DNA of 64,000 bases from an uncultured Oscillospiraceae bacterium (lineage in GTDB: Bacteria; Bacillota; Clostridia; Oscillospirales; Oscillospiraceae). Below, piece after piece: positions 17,301 to 23,345 of this stretch (position 1 is the first letter of the stretch; every line of letters starts with the position of its first letter). The notes under the pieces were generated by a model, which worked only from the letters and a program-made list of their open reading frames with translations, was not told where the DNA came from and searched no databases. The translations under genes and the position numbers were made by a program. The stretch is taken from positions 1 through 64,000 of the forward strand of contig CAAEEO010000020.1 of NCBI GenBank assembly GCA_900754965.1, given 5' to 3'.

Positions 17301-18137
17301 GCGTTGCGCACTATTTCGGAGCACTATGAAGAGGCGCCGTTTATTTTCAGCCTGTATGTCTATTGGATTTTGAATCATAGTAACCAGCAGGAAGCAGACG
17401 AAACTTTGCGGGAGTTTTCGAATGAACTTCCTCTTCTGGAAGAAATCTATCTGAAAGGGATCTCTTATTCCAATCATGAAGATTTTAATGGAGCGTTGCT
17501 GTACGCGATTGTCTCGGCTGACACCTCATTCCTATACAGATATCTTGACTGCTTGATCACCGCACAGGGAGATCACTTCAGAGTGTATGACCATTATGAT
17601 ACTACAAGACTCCTGAAAATATGGGATACAGAACAGTATATCGATTTGGCGGACGGCGTGTTTGATTATTGCTATAGCAAACGAGAAGACTTGACATATT
17701 GGTCATATTGGTCACCGGTAAAGATGATGTTGCACCACGAAGCATCTCATCAGGAGATCATTGTAAAGCAAGACCTTTGGACGCAACATACCATCGAAAG
17801 ATATGGACATGATAAAGACCGGATGTGCTTACTGTTTACCGCGATAGAGGAATTGTCTTGTGAGCGGCGGAGAAACGCAGTGGAAAAGTTCTTATCTCTC
17901 AATGCCAACCCAGATGTTTTTGAGCAACTCCCCTTAGAACCATCCCATTGGGGAGGAACCGGTAGCATGATTCCGTATATGCAGGAGCGAATTGAGTACC
18001 TGCGTTCTCTCCTTCCCCTTGTGTCTGGCATCAAGTATTTGAAACAAAAGCAACGCATTGAACAGGAGATAGACTGTTGGAAGGAGAGAATCCGTTCTGA
18101 AGAAGTTCGTGAGTTGCTTGAATCCTGGTATTGCTAG
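14364..18137 (+). CDS. STAND-type P-loop NTPase with N-terminal nuclease-like domain; putative phage-defence protein
   Basis: The 1257-residue protein starts at the ATG at 14364, six bases after GGAGG; an ATG at 14358 is too close to it. Residues 1-150 look like a restriction-endonuclease fold (DGGAFQNLC, GNPDTYF with P52-D53, YVFVMYTTQK), though a clean E-x-K is not visible. A STAND NTPase follows: Walker A GPAGVGKT at 210-217, Walker B YLVFVDDANE at 259-268, and TVRDYA near 295. The rest, about 750 residues, is helical and repeat-like, as in sensor domains of Avs and related proteins. It is AT-rich compared with the genome and is the only intact cargo gene. Target and mechanism are unknown. 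Confidence 0.65.
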   Translation: MSKLTDIKNRIDQMDGGAFQNLCDAYLSYKGYKNVYSLGMRTGTDKTAKGNPDTYFLTAENKYVFVMYTTQKTDFLKKAIEDIDKCFDSQKTGVSAEDIVEIIYCHTYGRLGPGDDQYLRQYCEEYGAVLTLIGLDQLGNDIFRECPILARDFFGISIDSGQILPMDMFVAKHDANRMSAPLGTEFLFREKELEKAKTALHDNDVLLIAGPAGVGKTRFALELCRQLALENGYTVFVIKNNNLQLYEDLVSAVEEGKDYLVFVDDANELSGLNHVLEYLPKAAIVSRHISKLILTVRDYARKQVMQSVMEVIQPETIKISTFSDDDIRKLMETCYGITNRVYTDRIVAIAEGNARLAMLAGKLAADSESLAAIQDASGLYHNYYSKQLNALVESDTGVSSAGIIAFVQAIHQKHLEKLAPIFEVAGISASDFTSDLKLLHRAEIVDLCNDEAARISDQSFSNFLIKYVFIEKKIIPLSTMIETCFQINQSRTIEACNILLNVFSDQGVREYVETQINLVWDKLESDIGKFLPFFKAFHMVRPTQTLLLLQEYIEQESYHPFDARTLPFKDDQQSKSVSDDILQILGSFGDHPELPSALDLLLLYYKKRPDLFEQFYSIYAQQFEVNLDSPHLGYFTQSAVAKNLCETVNTTPEDANLLTLFVWVASHFLKLDVSKAEGGRHNTVSIYTLTIPPDPPVLEYRKMLWSQLYQIYQRGDEQAEIEQILYKYGMPHYGVDKGLDVVRAEFEEVLKFFSLFRPENLFHCVIAARIKQVAKHIEYCALDILAPFLNSEKYRIYSALASHFAEDYSEGYEKRVQRHKERVCRLVEGYTPQDIDRLIQVCLESSQTFDKEERELGAGLGYVFEALQDQQQLYLYLADAYMRADTPYQIYAGQILERLFEIRPALEVKKFITQYRYNQQNVWLWFFFSLMPEQQVSAHWAAELLQYLDTPDVEVKTSPYRMIDSLRKYESVEPKIIVKALRTISEHYEEAPFIFSLYVYWILNHSNQQEADETLREFSNELPLLEEIYLKGISYSNHEDFNGALLYAIVSADTSFLYRYLDCLITAQGDHFRVYDHYDTTRLLKIWDTEQYIDLADGVFDYCYSKREDLTYWSYWSPVKMMLHHEASHQEIIVKQDLWTQHTIERYGHDKDRMCLLFTAIEELSCERRRNAVEKFLSLNANPDVFEQLPLEPSHWGGTGSMIPYMQERIEYLRSLLPLVSGIKYLKQKQRIEQEIDCWKERIRSEEVRELLESWYC

Positions 18138-18303
18138 TTTTGAGTGCTCGCTATCTATCATGTCAATACCCATATATTCCTATCTGTGTTCATTTTCTTT
18201 CAAATGTCAAATTTTCATTATAAGTTCTGATGAACAGCCGCTTATCTTCCTAAATTTTTTGCCGTTTACAATAAGCGCGAAACTACCCCAGTTACATACG
18301 AAG

Positions 18304-18339
18304 CCCGGAAAGTCTTGCTCCACAAGGCTTTCCGGGTTT
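18304..18339 (+). terminator. Strong intrinsic terminator at the end of the STAND gene
   Basis: A 14-bp stem (CCCGGAAAG-TCTTG with CAAGG-CTTTCCGGG, one G-U pair, 5-nt loop) is followed by TTTCGTTT. It lies just inside the element boundary and shields sigK from the cargo transcript. Confidence 0.75.
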
Positions 18340-18368
18340 CGTTTACATTAGCGGCGTCGCGATACATA
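18334..18368. other. Attachment site at the 5'-exon end: inner arm plus core
   Basis: The inner arm at 18334-18360 (GGGTTTCGTTTACATTAGCG, then GCGTCGC) is followed by the core GATACATA at 18361-18368. The arm mirrors that at 9628-9654. Confidence 0.8.
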
Positions 18369-18995
18369 CGAGCGGCTGATGCGAAGTTTCTCTGCCGTTT
18401 CCCGCTGGGTCAGCGGAGCGCCGGATTCCAGACCGTACCGCAGTTTGATAATGGCCGACTCCCTGTCATCCAGTACCGTGTTCACATATTCCCGCAGCTG
18501 AAGGCACAGTTCCTCCTCCCCCACTCGTTCCAAACCCTCATCCTCCTGGCTCAGGACATCCATCAGCGACAAACTGTTCCCATCCCCATCCAAATCGATA
18601 GAGTCCGACAACGAAAGATCCCCGGCGCTCTTTTTCTGACTGCGGAAATGCATCAGGATTTCATTTTCAATACACCGGCTGGCATAAGTCGCCAATCGGA
18701 CGCCTTTGTCCGGGCGATAGGTACTCACACCCTTGATCAGGCCAATGGTTCCAATGGAGATCAGGTCGTCGTTATCCTCGCCACTGGTGTAGTACTTTTT
18801 GATCACATGTGCCACCAGGCGCAGATTATGCTCAATGAGGGTGTTCCGCGCTTCCAGATCTCCCTGTTCCACCCACGCCGTCACACAGCGGGTCTCCTCT
18901 TCTTTCTTCAGCGGTCTGGGAAATGTCCCGCCGGTGTTCAGCCGGAGCATGATAAAGGTGCTGCTCATCAGCACCAGCAATGCACTGTAAATCAT
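18348..18995 (-). CDS. sigK: sigK 5' part (sigma-K residues 1-212, then RRR from the element)
   Basis: The frame encodes pro-sigma-K: a hydrophobic pro-sequence (about residues 1-20, MIYSALLVLMSSTFIMLRLN), the FPRPL block where mature SigK begins, region 2 (LIEHNLRLVAHVIKKY, DLISIGTIGLIKGVSTY, TYASRCIENEILMHFRSQKK), and region 4 up to LRISRSYVS. It then leaves the core, reads RRR from element DNA and stops at 18348. Without excision the product lacks the second half of the recognition helix. SigK directs late mother-cell transcription (coat, cortex and spore release) after membrane-bound processing of the pro-form. GGGAGG precedes the ATG at 18995. Confidence 0.92.
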   Translation of the reverse strand: MIYSALLVLMSSTFIMLRLNTGGTFPRPLKKEEETRCVTAWVEQGDLEARNTLIEHNLRLVAHVIKKYYTSGEDNDDLISIGTIGLIKGVSTYRPDKGVRLATYASRCIENEILMHFRSQKKSAGDLSLSDSIDLDGDGNSLSLMDVLSQEDEGLERVGEEELCLQLREYVNTVLDDRESAIIKLRYGLESGAPLTQRETAEKLRISRSYVSRRR

Positions 18996-19030
18996 AAGAA
19001 CCTCCCGATTTCAGCATTTTCTGATGCTCT

Positions 19031-19058
19031 ATCCTATGATTCTGCCGCCCGTCCTTAT
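19031..19058 (-). promoter_or_regulatory. Putative sigma-E promoter of sigK
   Basis: On the minus strand ATA and CATAGGAT are separated by 17 bp, similar to sigma-E consensus (ATA ... CATACAAT). It lies 36 bp upstream of sigK. sigK is sigma-E-dependent in known sporeformers, which supports the reading. Confidence 0.45.
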
Positions 19059-19081
19059 CACTATCCGTTACCCCGGAAAAT

Positions 19082-19117
19082 AAAAAGGATTGGAGTCTAA
19101 CGACTCCAAACCTTTTT
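19082..19117. terminator. Terminator after the GntP-like transporter gene
   Basis: GGATTGGAGTC and GACTCCAAACC pair with one mismatch around TAAC. Runs of five T lie after the stem on both strands, so it can act in both directions and isolates sigK. Confidence 0.8.
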
Positions 19118-19144
19118 CATCATATAAAATTGTAAGAGTTCCTC

Positions 19145-20443
19145 TTACACAATGCCAAACAGAGAGCACAAGCCCATGTACAGCAAGCACCGCCCCAATG
19201 TCAGCGCAACTGTCAACGCGAAGATCACCGGCATATACACATCTTTGAACTTCACGCCTGCCACAGTGCACTCCGTCTGCAGGAAACCTGCATTGGGCAG
19301 AGAGTCCAGACCCAGGGATGCAAACACAGTGGTTCTGTGGAATGCCGCAGCATTGGTCAGCGCAGCAGCCTGCTGCAGAACAGGTGCTGCCAGCACCAGA
19401 CCCGCAGAGGAAGAGCCGGCAATACCAGAGATCAGGTTCGTAGCCACGAAGGAGATCATCAAGGGGCTGCCATCATAGGACAGGATGCTTTCTACTGCAG
19501 CGGCATAGCCGGGGCAAGCCTGAACGACTGCACCAAAACCAACGATTGCAGCCGCATTGACAATGGTCGTCATAGACATTCCGATGGAATCGGCCATGAT
19601 CTTGCGGTTGGCCTCCCAGTTACGGGGCAGGTACTTGAACTGCAGTACAACGATTGCCAAGACACCACACAGCAGAGCGGCCTCTACTTTGAACTTGAAC
19701 ACATTCAGCACAACAATGGGCAGCAACATGGGTATCACAGACAGAATCCAGTGGGGACCGTCGCCGCTTTCCAGATCGCCTTCGTCTTCAGCAGCGCCGT
19801 TGCCATAGGCAGGCGCATAGCCCAAGCCTTTCTTTGCCAAGCGTTTCTCATACCACTTGATATAAAGCATACCGACAACCAGGAACACGGCGTTCACGAA
19901 GAGAGCCAGCATACCACCGGCGCTAACATCGGTTCCGAAGTAGTCCGCGCAGAGGATGTTGTTCGTTACAGGCACCCAAGGCAGCGCCAGACCCAAGTTC
20001 AGGCCCAGAGAGAATCCTGCGATCACAGATGCACGGTTGGTGTTGGTCTGACGGCAAAGTTTCAGCGCAATGGGATAGACGATGAAGATCGTCACAAAGC
20101 TGGAAACACCGGCTGCTGCCAGGATGGTGGTAAACAGACACACGCCCAGAGAGATGTTCTTCGGCCCCACCCACTTCAGAATGACGCGGGCCAAAGTATC
20201 CGCACCGCCAGTGGCCTCCAGGAGTTTGCCAAACAGCGCACCCAGCGCAAACAGGATCAGCCAGGATTGTGCAAAGCCGACCAGTCCACCCATGTAGGTT
20301 TCTTTCAAACCGCTGTAAATGTCCATCTGATAGATGATCATCAGCACCACGGAAACCAAAATACCGCTGACCAGCGTAGGAACGTTTTTAAAACACAAAA
20401 CGCCTATTGCCAGCACAGCAATACACATAATTAAAATGTCCAT
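19145..20443 (-). CDS. GntP-family organic-acid permease
   Basis: The 432-residue protein is very hydrophobic with about 12 membrane segments. GALFGKLLEATGGADTLA and the C-terminal SGIAGSSSAGLVLA ... TTVFASLGLDSLPNAGF blocks match the gluconate/hydroxy-acid permease (GntP) family, which imports carboxylates with protons. A soluble loop (AEDEGDLESGDGP) sits near residue 220. AGGAGA precedes the ATG. A TetR-type operator (20566-20581) lies just downstream of its predicted promoter, which places it in the local TetR regulon. The substrate is not predictable. Confidence 0.75.
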   Translation of the reverse strand: MDILIMCIAVLAIGVLCFKNVPTLVSGILVSVVLMIIYQMDIYSGLKETYMGGLVGFAQSWLILFALGALFGKLLEATGGADTLARVILKWVGPKNISLGVCLFTTILAAAGVSSFVTIFIVYPIALKLCRQTNTNRASVIAGFSLGLNLGLALPWVPVTNNILCADYFGTDVSAGGMLALFVNAVFLVVGMLYIKWYEKRLAKKGLGYAPAYGNGAAEDEGDLESGDGPHWILSVIPMLLPIVVLNVFKFKVEAALLCGVLAIVVLQFKYLPRNWEANRKIMADSIGMSMTTIVNAAAIVGFGAVVQACPGYAAAVESILSYDGSPLMISFVATNLISGIAGSSSAGLVLAAPVLQQAAALTNAAAFHRTTVFASLGLDSLPNAGFLQTECTVAGVKFKDVYMPVIFALTVALTLGRCLLYMGLCSLFGIV

Positions 20444-20565
20444 AAAACTTTCTCCTAAAAATACAAATTGATTTGATACATATTTGATCCAAACCGCAAA
20501 GCAACCAAGTGAGCAGTCAGCGCTTTTCGCATTTCCCCAAATGCTTTTTGAAAAGCGGCACCGCC

Positions 20566-20581
20566 TGAGAGTGTACTCGAT
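20566..20581. promoter_or_regulatory. TetR operator copy 1 (GntP-like gene)
   Basis: TGAGAGTGTACTCGAT contains GAGT-GT-ACTC and differs from copy 3 only in the outer arms. It lies about 12 bp downstream of the predicted transcript start of the permease gene. Confidence 0.6.
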
Positions 20582-20598
20582 CGCTTCTTTTTTTGCTT

Positions 20599-20627
20599 AT
20601 TTAAGAGATGCTATGCAGTTGTTTCAA
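20599..20627 (-). promoter_or_regulatory. Predicted promoter of the GntP-like permease
   Basis: TTGAAA and TTAAAT are 17 bp apart on the minus strand, immediately ahead of operator copy 1. The rest of the 213-bp gap to the start codon shows no other clear signal. Confidence 0.45.
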
Positions 20628-20657
20628 CAAACTAAAAAACTGTGGTCATGATTCCTT

Positions 20658-21263
20658 TCATTGTTTGATACTTTCCAGATAGGGCCCCATTACTTCCTGC
20701 ACCCTGGGTTTCATCTCAAAAGAGCCGTTGCTCAGGCACCAGTCGAAAGCGATTCCCTTCATCAGGGTTCCCAAAACTTCCGCGCAGTGATCTACCGTCA
20801 TGCCCTCTTTGAGCAGGCCATCCTGCTTGGCCTCACTTAGGCATTCCCCCGGATAATTCCAGATGAACACCGGTTCCCGCTGATTCCATCGGCGAATATC
20901 CAGAGAATAGTTTCTGGTATGGTAAAAATCCGTACAGAAATCCAATCCGAGGTCTTCCATATAATCGGCCCAGTAACAATAAAATATCACGATCCGCTGA
21001 TCGAACGGAAGTCCATCAACATGATCCAGGAATCGGTGTTCCTCCCGAAATCGCGCGAAATTATCATATGTGTAATAGGTAAGCAGCTCATCTTTCGTTT
21101 TGAAATGGTAGAAAAATGTTCCGTTTGAAACCTTTGCAACTTTACAGATATTACTAATCGTAAGGTATGCAAACCCTTTCTTTCGCATGATCTCAATGGC
21201 TGCCTCATAAATCCGCTGTTTCGTTTCCTGCGTTTGCAACTGTCTGGGGGCTGTTAACTCCAT
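20658..21263 (-). CDS. TetR/AcrR-family transcriptional regulator
   Basis: The 201-residue protein has a TetR helix-turn-helix near residues 15-60: QRIYEAAIEIMRKKGFAYLTI, then SNICKVAKVSNGTFFYHFKTKDELL. The C-terminal ligand domain has many aromatic residues (FYCYWADYMEDLGLDFCTDFYH), which suggests a hydrophobic or aromatic ligand. The ATG at 21263 is chosen because AAGGTG lies five bases upstream; an in-frame TTG at 21284 is the alternative. It sits between two operons that both carry the same dyad, so it probably represses the GntP-like gene, the SDR operon and possibly itself. Confidence 0.85.
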   Translation of the reverse strand: MELTAPRQLQTQETKQRIYEAAIEIMRKKGFAYLTISNICKVAKVSNGTFFYHFKTKDELLTYYTYDNFARFREEHRFLDHVDGLPFDQRIVIFYCYWADYMEDLGLDFCTDFYHTRNYSLDIRRWNQREPVFIWNYPGECLSEAKQDGLLKEGMTVDHCAEVLGTLMKGIAFDWCLSNGSFEMKPRVQEVMGPYLESIKQ

Positions 21264-21314
21264 CCCGTCACCTTCTCTCCTCAATTACTAGTTGATGCTT
21301 TCTATACTACCACA

Positions 21315-21343
21315 ATTATACAATCAACTTCAATACTCTTGAA
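21315..21343 (-). promoter_or_regulatory. Predicted proximal promoter of tetR
   Basis: TTCAAG and a perfect TATAAT are 17 bp apart on the minus strand, about 50 bp before the tetR start codon. Confidence 0.5.
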
Positions 21344-21423
21344 TCTCAGCATCCTCCCAATTCATTCAGTCAAGCCTGGTAAAAACAATTCGAACCCATT
21401 CAAATTAAGTTTTGAGGTGCGCC

Positions 21424-21439
21424 ATAGAGTACACTCTAT
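21424..21439. promoter_or_regulatory. TetR operator copy 2 (tetR upstream region)
   Basis: ATAGAGTACACTCTAT has two perfect 7-bp arms around AC. It is the most symmetric of the three copies. A weak minus-strand promoter (TTTACA-17 bp-TAAAAG, 21442-21470) ends 2 bp before it. Confidence 0.7.
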
Positions 21440-21441
21440 TA

Positions 21442-21470
21442 CTTTTAGCATCTTTTTCAGCAAATGTAAA
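21442..21470 (-). promoter_or_regulatory. Possible distal tetR promoter adjoining operator copy 2
   Basis: TTTACA and TAAAAG are 17 bp apart on the minus strand. The -10 is poor, but its position right before operator copy 2 mirrors the layout at the SDR operon. In the 427-bp gap between tetR and the SDR gene no coding sequence was seen, only these promoters and operators. Confidence 0.3.
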
Positions 21471-21564
21471 GAGAAAAAATTAACAAAGCTCGATATTTGA
21501 CATTTTTTGTACAATCTTTCAAAAAAGCCACAGGAAGATTGTCATTTTTATGCGAATTCCGTGC

Positions 21565-21593
21565 TTGACATTTCGAATCGCTTGTTTTATATT
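21565..21593 (+). promoter_or_regulatory. Strong sigma-A promoter of the SDR/DUF169 operon
   Basis: A consensus TTGACA and TATATT are 17 bp apart. The predicted transcript start falls at about 21600, inside operator copy 3. Confidence 0.7.
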
Positions 21594-21598
21594 TAACC

Positions 21599-21614
21599 AT
21601 AGAGTGTACTCCAT
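21599..21614. promoter_or_regulatory. TetR operator copy 3 (SDR operon)
   Basis: ATAGAGTGTACTCCAT has 6 of 7 arm positions symmetric and begins 5 bp after the -10. A repressor bound here would block transcription start. Confidence 0.7.
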
Positions 21615-21690
21615 TCGCAATTAGATGCGACTCTCCCCATCGCATCTTCACAAAAGTAAACTGAGCGTAAATAAGGAAAGGAAGACAAAA

Positions 21691-22446
21691 ATGGTATATC
21701 CTGAAAGATTTGCCGGAAAGGTTGCAGTCATTTCTGGCGGTACCTCCGGTATCGGACGCGAGATCGTCAACCAGTTTGTACGGGACGGCGGAAAAATCGT
21801 CGTCGGTGCCCGGCATGACACAAATTTTGAGGAGATCACCAAAGAATTGGGCGCCGAGAATGTATACTGCCAGATCTGTGACATTGCAAACCGTCCCCAG
21901 GTTGACGCGCTGATCCAGGCAGCTTACGACAAGTTCGGTGGTTTCGACATCATGTTCGGCAATGCCGGCATCAATCTGTTTAAGGACTTTTTGGAAATTA
22001 CTGAAGAAGAGCATGACACCGTAATAAAAAACAACTATTACGGCGCATTCAATACCACCCAGGCTGCCGCGCGGGCGTTCGTTGCCCATGGAACCCCCGG
22101 TGTGATCATCAACACCGCCTCCATCAACTGCCGCGTAGCCTGCCCCAACTCCACCCCCTATGCTGCCAGCAAGGGTGCTGTTAAAATGATGAGCCAGGGC
22201 GCCGCTGTGGAGCTGGCCCAGTACGGAATCCGGGTCAACTGCATTGCTCCCGGTTCCACAGACACCCCCATGGTGAAGGATTCCGCCCGCGAGCGTTTCC
22301 CGACCTATACCGCCCCCAAACTGATCCTGCCCAGAATGGCCAGACCTTCCGAGCCGGCAAGTTTGGCTCTGTTCCTTGCATCTGACGATGCTTCTTATAT
22401 CACCGGCGAGATCGTCTACTGTGTCGGCGGCTGGGGACTGAAATAA
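21691..22446 (+). CDS. Short-chain dehydrogenase/reductase (SDR)
   Basis: The 251-residue classical SDR has the cofactor motif SGGTSGIG at 15-22, NAG at 91-93, a serine at 144 in NTASINC, and the catalytic Y157-AAS-K161. R41 in VVGARHD after the second strand suggests NADP(H) preference. These enzymes oxidise or reduce alcohols and ketones. The ATG at 21691 follows AAGGAAAGGAAG. It is first in an operon with the DUF169 gene and under operator copy 3. The substrate is unknown. Confidence 0.85.
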   Translation: MVYPERFAGKVAVISGGTSGIGREIVNQFVRDGGKIVVGARHDTNFEEITKELGAENVYCQICDIANRPQVDALIQAAYDKFGGFDIMFGNAGINLFKDFLEITEEEHDTVIKNNYYGAFNTTQAAARAFVAHGTPGVIINTASINCRVACPNSTPYAASKGAVKMMSQGAAVELAQYGIRVNCIAPGSTDTPMVKDSARERFPTYTAPKLILPRMARPSEPASLALFLASDDASYITGEIVYCVGGWGLK

Positions 22447-22492
22447 TCCCACCGTTTTTTAACTCATTGACCAATAAATGGAGGACTTTCAA

Positions 22493-23248
22493 ATGAAACT
22501 TACAAAACAGGAATGGAAAGCACTGAGCGACCGCATCATGCTGGATCTGCGTCCCACACAGCACCCCGTAGCCATGAAATTCATCAAATCTCCGGAAGAG
22601 TTTGATGCCATCCCCAACCTGGAATACTGCCAGAACAAGGCATCCACTTGCAAACTGATTGGCATGGCCGCCCATTTCCAAGGCACTTTTGCACTGACCC
22701 CGGATCATTTCTCCGGCTATTACTGCGCCATGAACAACGGCTGCATGGAGATCACCCAGGAGTGGCTGGACGGCGCCATCCTCTACAAAGCGCCTACGCC
22801 CTGGCACCATGATCAGGAAGATGCCAAAAAGCACATCGCTTCCAACCGGGAAATGCTGCCTGAGCAGCCCTACGCAGGTATCGTGTGCTCCACGCTGTGC
22901 AACTGCGATCTGGAAGAGGCCGACGTGATCTGCCTGCAGCTCCCCACCCAGGCAGCTTTCCACCTGCTGGCCGGCTATGTGGAAACCGATTGGCAAAAGC
23001 TGGAGTTCCCCTTCAGCGGCGAGTCCAACTGCTCTGATACCTGGATGCGTACCCTGAAAGAAGGTAAAATTGGTCTGTCTCTGGGTTGCCGTGGCGACCG
23101 TGCCACCGGCGCACTGGGTTACGGCGATGTGCGCGTAACCATGACCACCGAACAGCTGATGAAGGCGCTGGACGGCGTGGAGACCGTGGAAAAGAACGGT
23201 ATTCTCTACCCCTACAACCCCACCTGTCTGTACAAATCCGCATTCTGA
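22493..23248 (+). CDS. DUF169-family protein, cysteine-rich
   Basis: The 251-residue protein resembles the DUF169/COG2043 family, whose function is unknown. LRPTQHPVAMKF, the TCKLIGMAAHFQG block and GCRGDRATGALG match my memory of that family. It has many cysteines in pairs (YCQNKASTC, YCAMNNGC, CSTLCNC), which could bind a metal or iron-sulfur centre. No signal peptide is visible. The ATG at 22493 has GGAGG eight bases upstream. It is co-transcribed with the SDR 46 bp upstream and may act on the same substrate. Confidence 0.65.
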   Translation: MKLTKQEWKALSDRIMLDLRPTQHPVAMKFIKSPEEFDAIPNLEYCQNKASTCKLIGMAAHFQGTFALTPDHFSGYYCAMNNGCMEITQEWLDGAILYKAPTPWHHDQEDAKKHIASNREMLPEQPYAGIVCSTLCNCDLEEADVICLQLPTQAAFHLLAGYVETDWQKLEFPFSGESNCSDTWMRTLKEGKIGLSLGCRGDRATGALGYGDVRVTMTTEQLMKALDGVETVEKNGILYPYNPTCLYKSAF

Positions 23249-23295
23249 GGTTTTCTCTGCACTCTTGGTTTCTTTCATTTTTTGATTCATTGTTT

Positions 23296-23328
23296 CAACT
23301 GCCCCAAAAATGGGGCAGTTGATTTTAT
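23296..23328 (+). terminator. Intrinsic terminator after the DUF169 gene
   Basis: CAACTGCCCCA and TGGGGCAGTTG pair perfectly (11 bp) around AAAA and are followed by ATTTTATATT. It lies 18 bp before the next gene, so some readthrough is possible. Confidence 0.7.
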
Positions 23329-23345
23329 ATTATTGGGGAGGCATC

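Larger units (their letters stand above)
9620..18360. mobile_element. sigK intervening (skin-like) element, 8,741 bp
   Basis: The element is bounded by the direct 8-bp core GATACATA (9620-9627 and 18361-18368). Contents from the 3'-exon side: serine recombinase, 48-residue ORF, ImmA-like gene, frameshifted tyrosine recombinase (all minus), then a Fic pseudogene and a large STAND NTPase (plus). Excision across the core restores sigK exactly. The interior is more AT-rich than the surrounding genome, most clearly in the 14.3-18.3 kb part, which suggests horizontal origin. sigK elements with a serine recombinase are established in Bacillus subtilis (skin, spoIVCA) and Clostridioides difficile. 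The same role here is inferred. Confidence 0.88.

Noticed and set aside
9600..18400. tRNA gene as the integration target of the element
   Set aside because: No tRNA-like cloverleaf was found at either end; the target is sigK itself.
9565..18995. Simple truncated sigma factor with an unrelated phage next to it
   Set aside because: The exact 8-bp core at both ends, the restored frame and the conserved SRIEKRAL sequence across the join show one interrupted gene.
23296..23345. Riboswitch before the SLC13-like gene
   Set aside because: The only structure is a single perfect hairpin with a following T-rich tract, which is a terminator.
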